DNA of 64,000 bases from Blasia pusilla (lineage: Eukaryota > Marchantiophyta > Marchantiopsida > Blasiales): positions 10,106,001-10,170,000 of the forward strand of contig CM114271.1 in the NCBI GenBank assembly GCA_050084515.1, given 5' to 3'. The notes beneath the pieces were generated by a model. It was not told where the DNA came from and did not search any database. It worked only from the letters and a program-made list of their open reading frames with translations. Numbering within the stretch: the stretch's first letter is position 1; every line of letters starts with the position of its first letter. This document shows, in pieces, positions 54,521 through 64,000 of the stretch. Made by a program: the position numbers and the translations under genes.

Positions 54521-55477
54521 TGTCGCGACCCTCATGACCAAACGAGTGCCAAGCGGAACATCGGAACATTAGCGGGCTCACGCTAAGATGGTTTGCGCGT
54601 TGGAGTAGTCTCGAAGAGGAGACAAGAGACGAGATGCGAGCGAGGTTTCGCGTTTCAGATGTTGTGGTCGTGACCAAGAAACCTGGACCAAACGCGGAAT
54701 GAGACTTGAAATAAGTCAAGTCTAGAAAGTGGGTTGCCAAAAGGAAGAATCCGGATTTGGAACGCCACTAGTGTTTGAGAGTTTCTGACTGTATTTTTAA
54801 CCATAAATTTTAGTGCCAAGATGCATTTGGATGAAATAAGGATGCATTGGAAGGCTTATGGAAATCCGGTTCAAATGCACTAAAGATCTTTGCAAACGCA
54901 TAAGCAAAGGCTGAGAAAAAACCCGGAAACGACTGTGAGTGGAGTCGGGTTGAGGGCCACAATGAAGGGCCCGACCCTCCTTTTCCAAAGGGGATTTTAT
55001 TTGAGAACCCCAGAAGTACTAGTAAGGGGGAAGGTCTCCGAGAGTGCTTGGAACCCGAACGCGAGTTTGGGAGTTGGGTTGGAAAACCTGCACCGAGTCT
55101 ATTGAGGTGATTTTAGACATCCCTCTTGGATTTCACCCCGCGACTCAATTACTTGGGTCTCGGTTAGGAACTCACACGAGGTCCGTTGAACAGTTGGGAT
55201 CGCTACGCGCGCAAGTGCCATTTCAGATCCCTGGACTAACGAAGAAGTCTGTTCCAAGTCTTGAAGGACTTGCCATGTTTTGGAAACTAGGAACTAAGGA
55301 AGGTTGAGCTTGATGAGACGCTGAGTTGAGAACTCGGTGGGTTGGAACGCTAGTTGGCCCACACCCGACTAACAAGAGTGCGTGTTTGGGTGCAGATCGG
55401 CGATGAGATCGTGATCTACTAAACGTACGCTTCCGCAACACTAAAGATTGATGTTCAAGGAGAGTAGGGGCGCGACA
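54521..55477 (+). repeat. Chromovirus 3' LTR (957 bp)
   Basis: It matches the 5' LTR except for indels: it lacks the roughly 50-bp GC-rich block and has an extra block at about 55315-55445. The rest shows scattered substitutions. Confidence 0.92.
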
Positions 55478-55506
55478 GCAGCCATGTGAATTGAGTGAAT
55501 GAACTA
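55478..55506 (-). repeat. Family A remnant at the chromovirus right flank
   Basis: gcagccatgtgaattgag matches cttgccatgtgaaatgag at the start of the other ORF3 (9610-9628). It completes the ORF3 start cut off at 47296. About 10 bp later the sequence changes to DNMT-gypsy copy 3. Confidence 0.7.
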
Positions 55507-55564
55507 TGCCAATCCTGTTGACCATAGTCAACGGCGGCCGATCATCGTGCCTCACTGCCTATGA

Positions 55565-56711
55565 TCAATGACCTAGAAACAAAATAGAATCCACCAACAA
55601 ATCAGAGGGGCGCTCCACTCTTGCATACGCCCTCCGCAAAACCTCATTTGGCACAAAGTTGGTCGACCAAAGACGTGGGCAGTGTGCTCTAGAACCTACA
55701 CTCGCCACATCCAAAAACACAGTCGAGCCGATCCATGCGCGCACCTGATGTGCACTCGTCACCACAAATAACCTCGAATCGCCCAAAATTGGCATATTCT
55801 CTAGAATGTATGTTGGAGAACGGGACTGATGCTCTTGTAAGTGTCGCAAGATTTGCATCATCTCCCAAAACAACCTAGACCGAGAGTTAGCTAATCTGCT
55901 ACCTCGTCCAGCACTCTACTGGCACTCACACGGCCAACCAGCAATGACCAAGTCTATGGTCCCTACCCACTCCAAGTCCTGCCCCCAACAATAAAATGTC
56001 CCTTGGTAGGGAACTCTGGTAACCCTGGATAGGGAACGCAGACAACAAGTCATGAAAATGGAGACGTAACTGTGCGACATGGTGAAGTGAAGCGCGCCTC
56101 GTAACATCATCAATCTCCACATATAGGTACTGCTGCATGCGTGCTCCTGCATGCAAAAAAGCAGCTGACCTAATGTTGATTCCTCCAAAGAGATCCAACA
56201 CCCGAATACCCTCCTCTGGGATGCGCCACATAATGGGTGTGGTATCCAAGGGCATCATCATAGCACTCTCAGCTATCTTGGGTTCCTCTGACCCGTCAAG
56301 CTCTGGTGCAAACGTCCATGTAGTCTGCACCTGCTCAATGGCTAAGCGTTGAAGATCCTCAGTCCAGCCCCAAAGTGGAAATTCTTCTCCACGGACTGAT
56401 GCGGCGACCATGACACTCCTCTCCATAGACATTTCAAGAACGGGAGTATCCTCTGCATGGATATGTCCCTCAATCAAATCACTAGGCCAAGTGATGGCAA
56501 TGCTAAATGCTGCTAAGATCACCATCACTCTTGGCTGGCGCTCGATCATTGCACTTGTGAATCGAACGGGTAATGAGCTAAGGGGCCCATCACCCAATTT
56601 CCATCCTCGTCTGAAGGATGCTAACTCCTCCCAATAATCCAAGGAAAACCTCATCGGGTACAATATTGCTCTATCAGCCAAGACGTGGTAGGATTCTACA
56701 TCAATCACCAT
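55565..56711 (-). pseudogene. C5-cytosine DNA methyltransferase domain inside gypsy pol (copy 3)
   Basis: A 261-codon open frame (56711-55926) covers the N-terminal region and motifs I (VLDLFGGINIRSAAF, about 56206-56163) and II (YLYVEIDD, 56136-56112). A frameshift near 55990 moves the reading to motif IV (IDLVIAGWPCECQ, Cys codon 55928-55930), followed at once by a stop. RSRLFWEMMQILRHLQEH, motif VI YILENMPILGD (about 55815-55785) and motif VIII HCPRLWSTN (about 55685-55660) continue in another frame. Motifs IX and X are lost by truncation at 55507. The glycine after the active-site CQ is changed here (PCEC). It lies directly downstream of the protease, as in copy 2. Confidence 0.88.
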
Positions 56712-57350
56712 CGCCTTGGCTCACACCACAGACTCACGTGTAGGATGTCCCAGGCGAATCCTCACCATGACCTCATGTCGGGTGATATACTATGTGGTAC
56801 TTGCTCCATCCAAGGATGTCTATATCTGGAATGGACAATACTCCACATCAACCCTTGTCAGCCCCAAACCTGTGAATGCCACTTTCCCCAACATTAGGGT
56901 TGCGCTCCTGAATCCAACAAGATGCACTGCATACTAAAAGCTCTACCCCCTGGACTCACCAACTGGAAGACCTCTCCATGGTTATCCAGAAAAAATAACA
57001 CCCGGAGAAGCCATGGCACGCTCTATTGCGGGTCTAGCAGGCATCTCCGCCATCCTAGCAGCCGCAGCCTACCATGAATATGACGTGGACGGCCCAAGCA
57101 TCAATTCCAAGGGCAGGTCCATCACCTCCTCTACAATCACCTCTGAACGCGATGCAAGAAATCCAACTCCACGCTCATATAGCGTAGCGTCCAGCCGGAA
57201 AACCTCGACGGACGTACCTCCCAATGTCATAATATCATAAGCAAAATAATAAGGAGCGTAGTACACAATAGTGGCTGCCCCCAACAATGTGCTCAACACA
57301 TGCTCCTTCTGAGCATCAGCTATAGGAATCGTCGCACTCGCTTCTCCCAT
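56712..57350 (-). pseudogene. DNMT-gypsy aspartic protease region (copy 3)
   Basis: QLVSPGGRAFSMQCILLDSG, then AQP, is read near 56950-56898, with the retropepsin active site LLDSGA intact, followed by a stop. The reading MLGKVAFTGLGL next to it matches MLGKAACIGLGI in copy 2. Upstream, 57350-57069 is an open stretch (MGEASATIPIADAQKEHVLS) that corresponds to the equivalent part of copy 2. Confidence 0.78.
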
Positions 57351-57668
57351 CTTCCTCTATGCGTGCACACCAAAAACATCACCAACTCTCCAAGAACTCT
57401 GATCAGGTACCATCGATGGGGTCCTCATTACCTCGGAAAACATGAAGGACTAAGGAAGATTGGTCTATTTCCTGGCTTCCCCTCGCTATGGATCCAACTC
57501 TGCGGCTACTCCACACTTAACAACTGCGGCGGCCTCCATATGGGAAACCTCGCACATCCAACCAGGATCCTCTATATCTTTGGCGGCTCCATAAGACGTC
57601 AGTGCCACGGATCCGGCATCGGGTAATCTCACTGCCATAGCGGCAATCTGATGCTGTAGCTATTGTAT

Positions 57669-59147
57669 CTAAGCAACCATCCTAGCCTCATGCCTGGCAT
57701 CTCCCTCGATGCGTCTAGGTGGTGGGACTCTACCTCCTCCACGGACAACTCCACCATCCCCTCGGGCAAATCCAACTCCTCGTCCCCCAAGGGGACTACC
57801 TAGTACACGACCTCTAGGCCCACCTGGAGAGACACCTTGCTCTGGTGCCCTTTCTGGCCCTTGGTCTGAACATAACTCAGGATGCAAGCTGAAACATCTA
57901 GCACGTGTGTGACCGTACCTTTGACAATAGTCACACTGATAACCTCTTGGTGCAGCACCATCTCCTCCTCCATGCTAAGGCACACTACCATGACCCTGAC
58001 GAGTGCAATCGCGTTGATGATGGGCTCCACCATATGACCAACAAGTAATCGTAGGTGGCTGGTACTGAGCCGCATATGAAGGCGTAGGTCTCTATGGCAC
58101 GGCCTCCCGGTATCCTCCCTGAGTTCGTGGTGCCACAAACCTATCTCGGAATCCACGCTGCTGCATTGGTGGTGTAGGCAATCGTGACTGCTCTCGCCCA
58201 GAACCCATGGTGGTTACAGTCTCCTCCGCCATGTTGCGCTCAATGTTATCGGTGGTCCTAAAAATATCTCTCAACGTAGGGGAGTTATTCATAAGAAGCA
58301 CCCATCTCGCACACATGTCCGTAGGGTCCCGTCTAGCATCACGTACCATGACTGGATAGCCTAAGCCTCTGTCACCCCATGAGTGACATTTATCAACCCT
58401 TGCAAGTGGGTGTAAGCCTCACGCAAACTCTCACCCGACCACCTTTGCAACTTCTCCGTCCGTACCCCTGGTAGCTCGCCCTCAACTCAGCAAATAACTC
58501 AACCACGGGGTTGAACTTGGGACAAACTTGACTGGATGATGCAATTGCTCCAGTGCGAGTCACCCCTCCTACAATATCACCGGTGGAGGAACCCTCTCCT
58601 GACTCCTCCTCCTCATCTGGAAACGGCTTAGTCCATGATGATAGTAGAGTCTCCAGGCCTCAATCTCATGGGCACATCTCTACGAGAACTCATGGTAATC
58701 GTCCATGGGTGCCCCCTCTAAATGCTGGAACATTCTGTTCCATGCTCTAAATGGGTTGAACTCTCTAGAGTTCCTAGCCTATTGTGAATCACACAAACCC
58801 CTAAACTCCGCAATGAAGTCGTGTAACTCTATAGTGCCTATAACACCCGAAAACCTACGCGGTCCTCTACCTTGATCGTCCATCTCATACGGCCAACTGG
58901 TAGGACCACTCAATATGTGCAGTGGATCACTAGCACACTCCTCTACACTCTCCCCCTTGTTTGAAGACGACACAGAAGGAGATCGAGGTGGTCTCTCACG
59001 TGGAGACTCTCGAAACCTCACACCACTCCGGGTCAACCCTCTAGAGCTACTCTCAGGTCCACCACCTCGCCTCTCAAAGTATCGAACGGACGCCGTGATG
59101 ACCCTCGTGCCCCTCACATGATCACTCTCAACCTCACAAGTAATCAC
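57669..59147 (-). pseudogene. DNMT-gypsy gag with zinc knuckle and Gly/Arg-rich region (copy 3)
   Basis: 59147-58779 reads GVIGTIELHDFIAEFRGLCD. MFQHLEGAPMDDYHEF near 58735-58690 matches copy 2. The middle part (MVRDARRDPTDMCARWVLLM, 58349 on) corresponds to 26979-26722. The knuckle CDYCQRYGHTRARC is at about 57943-57902, followed by a Gly/Arg/Pro-rich stretch and IxxLQHQIAAMA heptads. Several stops and frameshifts. Confidence 0.8.
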
Positions 59148-59455
59148 TCAAGCACTCAACTAAACAGGCAGCACTTAATCCACACTCTCTCACTAAGACG
59201 TGTGTTGTGCAGCAACAAGCGGCGTAGTGCAAAAAATAGACTATTGTCCTATCATCTCATTGACAGGACATACCCTCAACTCCGGACATCCCACACAGGT
59301 CTATGTCCCCTAAACCCATACATCAATGATGCTCTCAACATCTACACCAAACCCAATATCCCAAATAACTGCCCAATACCCGAAAATCCCTAACACGTGC
59401 AGGGCAAAAGACTAGAATGGGTAACATGACAATAAATGTCGATGTCGCTCCTCAA

Positions 59456-59560
59456 CAAGTGCAAATCTTGACCCAAACTCTGTTGTAAAGACAACTCCTC
59501 CAAATAGCACGTCATACTCCCCTGGTACTAAGGATGCTCAAATCTCCTCGATGTGCTGTG
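59456..59560 (-). pseudogene. Small DNMT-gypsy fragment (post-protease region)
   Basis: The minus strand reads LVPGEYDVLFGGVVFTT, aligning with TSAESYDVLVGGAILYP of copy 2 (25440-25385). It lies upstream of copy 3 gag, so it belongs to a different copy or a rearranged piece. Confidence 0.65.
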
Positions 59561-60480
59561 CAGATCCAACGGTCTGGTCAGGCACTGGCGGCACAGAATG
59601 GCTACATACGGCATGGCACTCAAGAATGGGATGCGGCACTTGGCCGCATACCCTCCTTAGTCTATAAAATACAATATGCTCCGAATGATGGTACGGCTCC
59701 TCGATCGAGATGGTGCGGTGCGGCCACGAGCGGCACGACGCAGCAATAGGCGGCGCGTTGCGGCTACAGGCGTCACGACATGGTATTCGATTGTCATCGA
59801 GTAGCTAAAAATCACGGCATAATAAAGCAAAAGGAACACTTTGACCTCATCAATTAGAAAATGCAAACGGCCGACCGCGGCAGTCTTGGACAAAGCCTCA
59901 GACGCCCGGCTCTACGGGTGGCAATAACATAGGATCGGACGGAGGAGCGCATGGCTGCATGGCGGCTCAGTATTTTGTTGGCACTAGGAGGTCTGACAAC
60001 TAGGTAGAGGCCCTGAAGCATCGATGGACCATATAGCATACAACGCCGGTCTCCGGCACAGTCGGCTAGGACGTGGTAGGAGAAATGTTGTCCCCTGCAA
60101 AATTTTTAATTTTATTTTAACTAGAATAACCCCCTAGGAAAATTGGATCTCCATTATCTTTCCTTACTTGATAGCCCCCCTCCTGATAGGTCTGCAAATT
60201 GAATGCCTTACCACAAATCCCTCCTAAGATTGAGGGTCAACACCCCCCAAAAATGGGATTTACTCACCCTACCTCAAAATAACTGAATTCACTTGACCTA
60301 TCCACCAAGTAAACTAAATTTTTTTCTACCTCTCAAGAAAGAATTCTACCCAAAATTTTTGAAATTTCACTCACACCTTGGAACGGTGGCTATGGCAGCC
60401 CAACAAAAATGATCATAACTCCGTGCTCCATTCTCCAAATTGTGCACTGTTTCTTCAGGACAAGCTTCTTTGTAAAGAAG
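59561..60480. other. Unassigned sequence
   Basis: 59561-60060 is GC-rich with repeated GCGGC words and a TATA-like CTATAAAATAC at about 59661. 60060-60480 is AT-richer. 60395-60440 shares ATTGTGCACT-type sequence with 39225-39255. No coding domain seen. Confidence 0.45.
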
Positions 60481-61663
60481 ATGGAAGATAGTGTGTGTAC
60501 AAAGACTAGAAAAGAAGGACGAAGACTCCAGAGCAAAGACTAAGAACTCAAAGAAGGAAGAGGAAGAAGCGGAAGAGGTCAAAGAGTCTTCACACAAGTG
60601 GACAAGAATATTAAGAAGAGGAATAGAAAGATAGAGAATCCCTAGGAGAAAGTTGAAGTAAAGACTCTTCGAGACGGCTGAAGGATAAAGAGTCTTTGCA
60701 CGAAGATAGGATAGGAAAGAGAAAGACTACAAAGACTAGGAAGAGTCTTTTGCGAAGAACGGCGAAGAGCACGAAGACTAAACCGTCGCGGCAGTTTTGG
60801 AAGCCAGAAAAGGGAGAGTCGCGGAAATTACAACCGTTTAAAAGGGAGCGGAAAGGAAACGCCAAGACAATGAAAAGTCTTAGGAAGATGGAAGGTTGGA
60901 GAAATTGGAATCAAAGCGTTAGGATTAGTAGTTAGAAATCTAGATTAGAGAAGGAAGATCAATTGAAATTGTAAATATTATTTAAAGAGAAATTAGTAAA
61001 AGAAGGGATTATCGTTTTCCCTTGCATCTTGAACTCTTCAATACTCTTTCGTGTATCTTGAGTCTACCAACAGTCTTGGTGAGTGTGCAAGGATTTTTGT
61101 TGGGGGATGATCCAAGCTGAATAGTCTTTTACTTTCTGAAGCTTGTACTACTTCTGAGTTCTTCCACTCTTTGATGTAGAAGAAGAGTCTTCTTTCATTC
61201 TTTCTAAAGTGCGGAACTGAATGTGGATCTTATTGGGCTGTAGTAGAGATGAGAGTTGAGTCTTGTAGTTTCAAAATTCCAGAAGATAATAAGGAAGAAG
61301 CGTAGGAAAGTTGTTAGACAGTGAGTAACCTGCCATGATAGTTTTAGCTCTAAAAGTAGGGAGAGCCGCCATTCTTGAGATCTCCTTAAGGTCTTCATGG
61401 AGGTTGGTTATTGCAGATTCACAAGAGTCTTTCTCTACACTTGAGAAGAGTCTTTTCTATGAGGAAAGAAGAATATCTTCTTCTTTTTTTTACTTTTATG
61501 AAAATAGAGTTGTTAGAGTTAGTGAAGAGTTTTAACTGAAGCTAGAAGTTATTCTTGTTATTTCTTATGAAGCCTCTCTTTACTTAGGAAACAATGGTTC
61601 TTGGAAAAAAACTTAATACTTTTCGATAGAAATGGTATCTTTTTCCTTAACTTGTACATTACA
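60481..61663 (+). repeat. Family A LTR, 5' end missing
   Basis: It runs from ctttgtaaagaagatgg to TTGTACATTACA, with all family landmarks (gatgatccaagc, cactctttgatg, cttattgggctg). The purine-rich strand of 60500-60780 has at least ten AAGACT or AGTCTT words. Confidence 0.8.
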
Positions 61664-61736
61664 TGATCCTCAATCTCTTAAGCCTATCCTCTTCTACTTG
61701 CAAAGGTGCTCTACCAGATCTCTCTGATCTATCCTA
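61664..61736 (+). repeat. Short dispersed repeat, copy b
   Basis: It matches 40128-40212 from ATCCTCAA to GATCTATCCTAAAA. Confidence 0.65.
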
Positions 61737-62105
61737 AAAAAGTGGTGACGGTGTGCAGGAGTCAAAGGTAGAGGCTATTTCATGCATTCCACGCCCTACA
61801 TATGTGAGTCCAGTTCGTGCATTCATGGGATTGGCGAATTTTTGTTGATTGTACGTCAAGGGTTTTTGTTTGATTGCGAAGCCACTAACCTTGCTGACCA
61901 AGGTGGATCAGGAGTGGTTCTAGGGGGATGAGCAAGAGAGAGCATTTCAACTACTCAAGGACAGGTTGACGTCTATGCCCATATTGAGGAGACCGATCAG
62001 GGGGCGTCCTTTCTAGATGCATACAGATTGGAGAATGTCAGGGCTTGGAGCGATGCTCTCCCACCATGACGATGAGGGTAGAGAGTTCTTGGTGGATTAG
62101 CCTAG
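61737..62105 (+). pseudogene. DNMT-gypsy copy 4: RT thumb and RNase H start
   Basis: The reading VQESKVEAI, VRAFMGLANFC and MPILRRPIRGRPF aligns with VQQAKVEAI, VRAFMGLANYY and APILRRPIRGRPF of copy 2. It carries several stops. It breaks at 62105 because of a solo LTR and resumes at 63607. The methyltransferase and earlier regions are not present on the left. Confidence 0.87.
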
Positions 62106-63606
62106 TGTGGTATCCACATTTTTGAAATTATGGTAGAAAGATCATTTTTGTAAAGAAATGTAGTGAAGTCTTCACTAATTGAACACTGAAGGCTCAAGAC
62201 TGGAAGTAAAGAAGAATGCATTGCAGAAATTGTGTTGAAGCATGTCAAGTCATGGAAGTGTGGAATTGGGAGAGCTCCACTAAAGGGACAAGACAGAGTG
62301 AGAGATTGAGGATTGCCTTAGAGGAGTGAGAACTTTTGTAAGAGTAGGAAAGGAGAATGATAGGGAAGAAGTAGAAGAGGCGCGGGTGCTTTGTAGGAAA
62401 GACTACGGCGAAGACCGTAGTGTGGGAAGATGGTAAAGACTATTAACAAAGACTTGTAAAGGACTTCTTCTTTGTAGTATAAGTTCAAAGGGACTCTTTG
62501 TGCAAAGATTGTGAACAAAGTATGAAGACCAAAGAGCAAAGACTAAGAAAGCAAAGAAGCAAAAGAAAGAAGAAGAAGGAATCAGCGAGAGTCTTCATAA
62601 AGCGGAAAGATGTATGAAGAGTAGGAATAGGAAGAGGAATAATGTTTTAAAGAAAAAGGATGGAAGGAAGGTTGCAAAGAGAACTTCTTTGCGGTGGCAG
62701 CAACAATAGTATAGTCTTCGCGAAGGTAGGGAAGAGAGTCTTTGTGAAGATAGGAGAGGAGTGCTTCGCGTCCAGCAAAGACTGTAGATAGTGAACTGTC
62801 GCGACAGTTTTGGAAGTTAGAAATGGAAGGGCGTCACAGTTCAGATGGAAGTAGAAGGGAATCAATAGAGAAATCAACCGACTCAGGGAAAATGAAGGGA
62901 TGGAAGAATTGAACCATAAGATTGACAGTTAGAAATCTAGAAGGAAGTAGAAAGGCTACATAGAAAGAGCTACGAATTGTAAAGAGACTATTTAAAGCGA
63001 GTAAAATAGAAGAGCAAGGGGTCATTCCTTGTGTCTTGAGTTCCCATCACTCTTGTTGATTGTGTGAGAAGCATTTTTAAGAGATGATCCGAGCCGAAGA
63101 GCCTTGTACACTATGAAGCTCTTAATGCTTTCTAGTTTCCTCCACTCTTTGATGCAAGAGAAGTGTCCTCGCTCATTATTTTTTATGTGTGGAGCTGAAT
63201 GTCAATCTTATTGGGCTGGTGTAGGGATGAGAGTTGAGTCTTTGATTTTAGAGGATAATCAAGAAGAGCGTATGAAAGTTGTTAGACAGTGAGTAACGTG
63301 TCGTGAGAGATTTAGTTCTGAAAGTAGGGTGAGCGGCAATCTTCTTGAGGTCTCTTTGAGATCCTTGTTTGAACTTTGGTATCCAAGATTTGTAGAACTC
63401 CTTCTCTGCACTTGAGAAGAGTTTTTTTTTAGGAAAGAAAACCATTTTAATCTTTTTTACTATTGAAGACTCGATTGTTGAAGCTATTGAACTACTTAGT
63501 GAAGAAGAAGTTATTCTTTATATTTCTTATAAATCCTCTCTTTTCTGAGGAAATAGTGATCTCTTGGCGATTAAGAGAGTACCTTTTCCTTGAGTTGTAC
63601 ATTACA
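62106..63606 (+). mobile_element. Complete family A solo LTR (1501 bp)
   Basis: Ends TGTGGTATCC and TTGTACATTACA. The flanks CCTAG (62101-62105) and ACTAT (63607-63611) are each one change from CCTAT, so the duplication is decayed. Removing it rejoins the RNase H reading in the same frame. It has no internal region. Confidence 0.85.
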
Positions 63607-64000
63607 ACTATTCGCTTGAACAATGTTGTATGAGGGTGAGTGCTTGGTTTTTGTGTGGGATGTCACACATTTCAAGTGTTACTTATTCAAAAACCCCTTT
63701 ACCATCATAAGTGATCATCAACCACTTAAGTGGTTGATGGAGTCGGACAAGCTAACATGGAAGCTTACGAGGTGGGCTCTATTGTTGCAAGAGTATGATT
63801 TCCAAGTGGTGTATAGACCTGGGATGCTCAACTAGGATGCAAATGGTTTGAGCCATAATCCATGTCTGAGTTAGTTAGATGCTACTGGAGCTTGATGGCA
63901 TGGAGAGTGTGATGAAGAGTTGGTGCCAAGATGGCACGTATCAGCCTATTTGGGCTTGTTTGCTATAGAATGCGAGAGTGTTGAGACTTCGATGGCGAGG
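63607..64000 (+). pseudogene. DNMT-gypsy copy 4: RNase H, continued to the window edge
   Basis: YEGECLVFVWDVTHFKCYLF and SDHQPLKWLMESDKLTWKLT align with the RNase H of copy 2. LLQEYDFQVVYRPGM and NGLSHNPC follow. A short deletion lies near 63630. The integrase would lie beyond 64000. Confidence 0.88.

Larger units (their letters stand above)
47297..55477 (+). mobile_element. Chromovirus (Ty3/gypsy with chromodomain)
   Basis: LTRs at 47297-48164 and 54521-55477 start TGTCGCGACC and end GCGCGACA. The target duplication is GCAGT (47292-47296) and GCAGC (55478-55482). PBS TGGTATCAGAGC and PPT AAAGAGGGGTGAG are in place. Gag, protease, RT, RNase H, integrase and a C-terminal chromodomain follow in order. 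A solo-LTR-like insertion splits RT at 50605-51638. The host is the region upstream of family A ORF3, because the right flank continues CCATGTGAATTGAG like 9613-9628. Confidence 0.93.
55507..59450 (-). mobile_element. DNMT-gypsy copy 3, missing RT to integrase
   Basis: It encodes gag, knuckle, protease and the N-terminal three quarters of the methyltransferase on the minus strand, then ends at 55507 against family A sequence. No LTR of the 20005-20478 type is seen at either end. Divergence from copy 2 is substantial, so this is a separate subfamily or an older insertion. Confidence 0.87.

Noticed and set aside
1-64000. CRISPR arrays, bacterial operons, ribosome-binding sites
   Set aside because: No regularly spaced repeats with unique spacers and no prokaryotic gene organisation; the sequence is eukaryotic transposon DNA.

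Overview
This window looks like a stretch of nested transposable elements from a green-lineage (streptophyte) nuclear genome. Four signs point to this: a Ty1/copia element with a TGGTATCA primer-binding site, Tat/Athila-like Ty3/gypsy elements whose primer-binding sites fit the 3' end of tRNA-Asp, a chromodomain gypsy element (chromovirus) primed by initiator tRNA-Met, and hAT-superfamily DNA transposons. I see no convincing host gene, rRNA or tRNA. The species cannot be told from the sequence alone; a charophyte alga, bryophyte, lycophyte or fern are all possible.

The most notable content is a Ty3/gypsy family, here called the DNMT-gypsy family, that carries a C5-cytosine DNA methyltransferase domain between its protease and its reverse transcriptase. 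Copies or pieces lie at 1-331 plus 7016-7800 (+ strand), 19899-29639 (- strand, nearly complete), 55507-59450 (- strand, 3' part missing) and 61737-62105 plus 63607-64000 (+ strand, RT/RNase H only). A small extra piece lies at 59456-59560. Methyltransferase motifs I, II, IV, VI, VIII, IX and X occur in the canonical order of DNMT3-type enzymes, and the motif IV cysteine is present in all three copies that reach it. All copies here are damaged.

Layout. 1-7800: DNMT-gypsy copy 1, split by a solo LTR (332-7015, TSD GGATC), itself split by a copia element (1430-6729, TSD ATTCT). 7801-18043: two truncated Tat/Athila-like elements (family A) fused head to head near 12435. 18044-30612: hAT copy 1, split by DNMT-gypsy copy 2 (19899-29639, TSD AGAGA). 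30613-32810: unassigned. About 32811-37165: hAT copy 2. 37166-40212: unassigned sequence with an LTR-like stretch and small repeats. 40225-42836: family A gag fragment, interrupted by a minus-strand family A element (42837-47296 and 55478-55506), itself interrupted by a chromovirus (47297-55477), which contains a 1.03 kb solo-LTR-like insertion (50605-51638). 55507-59450: DNMT-gypsy copy 3. 59561-64000: unassigned sequence, a family A LTR fragment, and DNMT-gypsy copy 4 split by a complete family A solo LTR (62106-63606).

The order of insertion follows from the nesting. DNMT-gypsy copies are both old hosts (copies 1, 3, 4) and a later invader (copy 2 inside a hAT element), so the family was probably active over a long period. 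Most coding regions have stop codons or frameshifts. The best preserved are the 524-codon RT/RNase H reading frame of DNMT-gypsy copy 2 and the chromovirus gag-pol.
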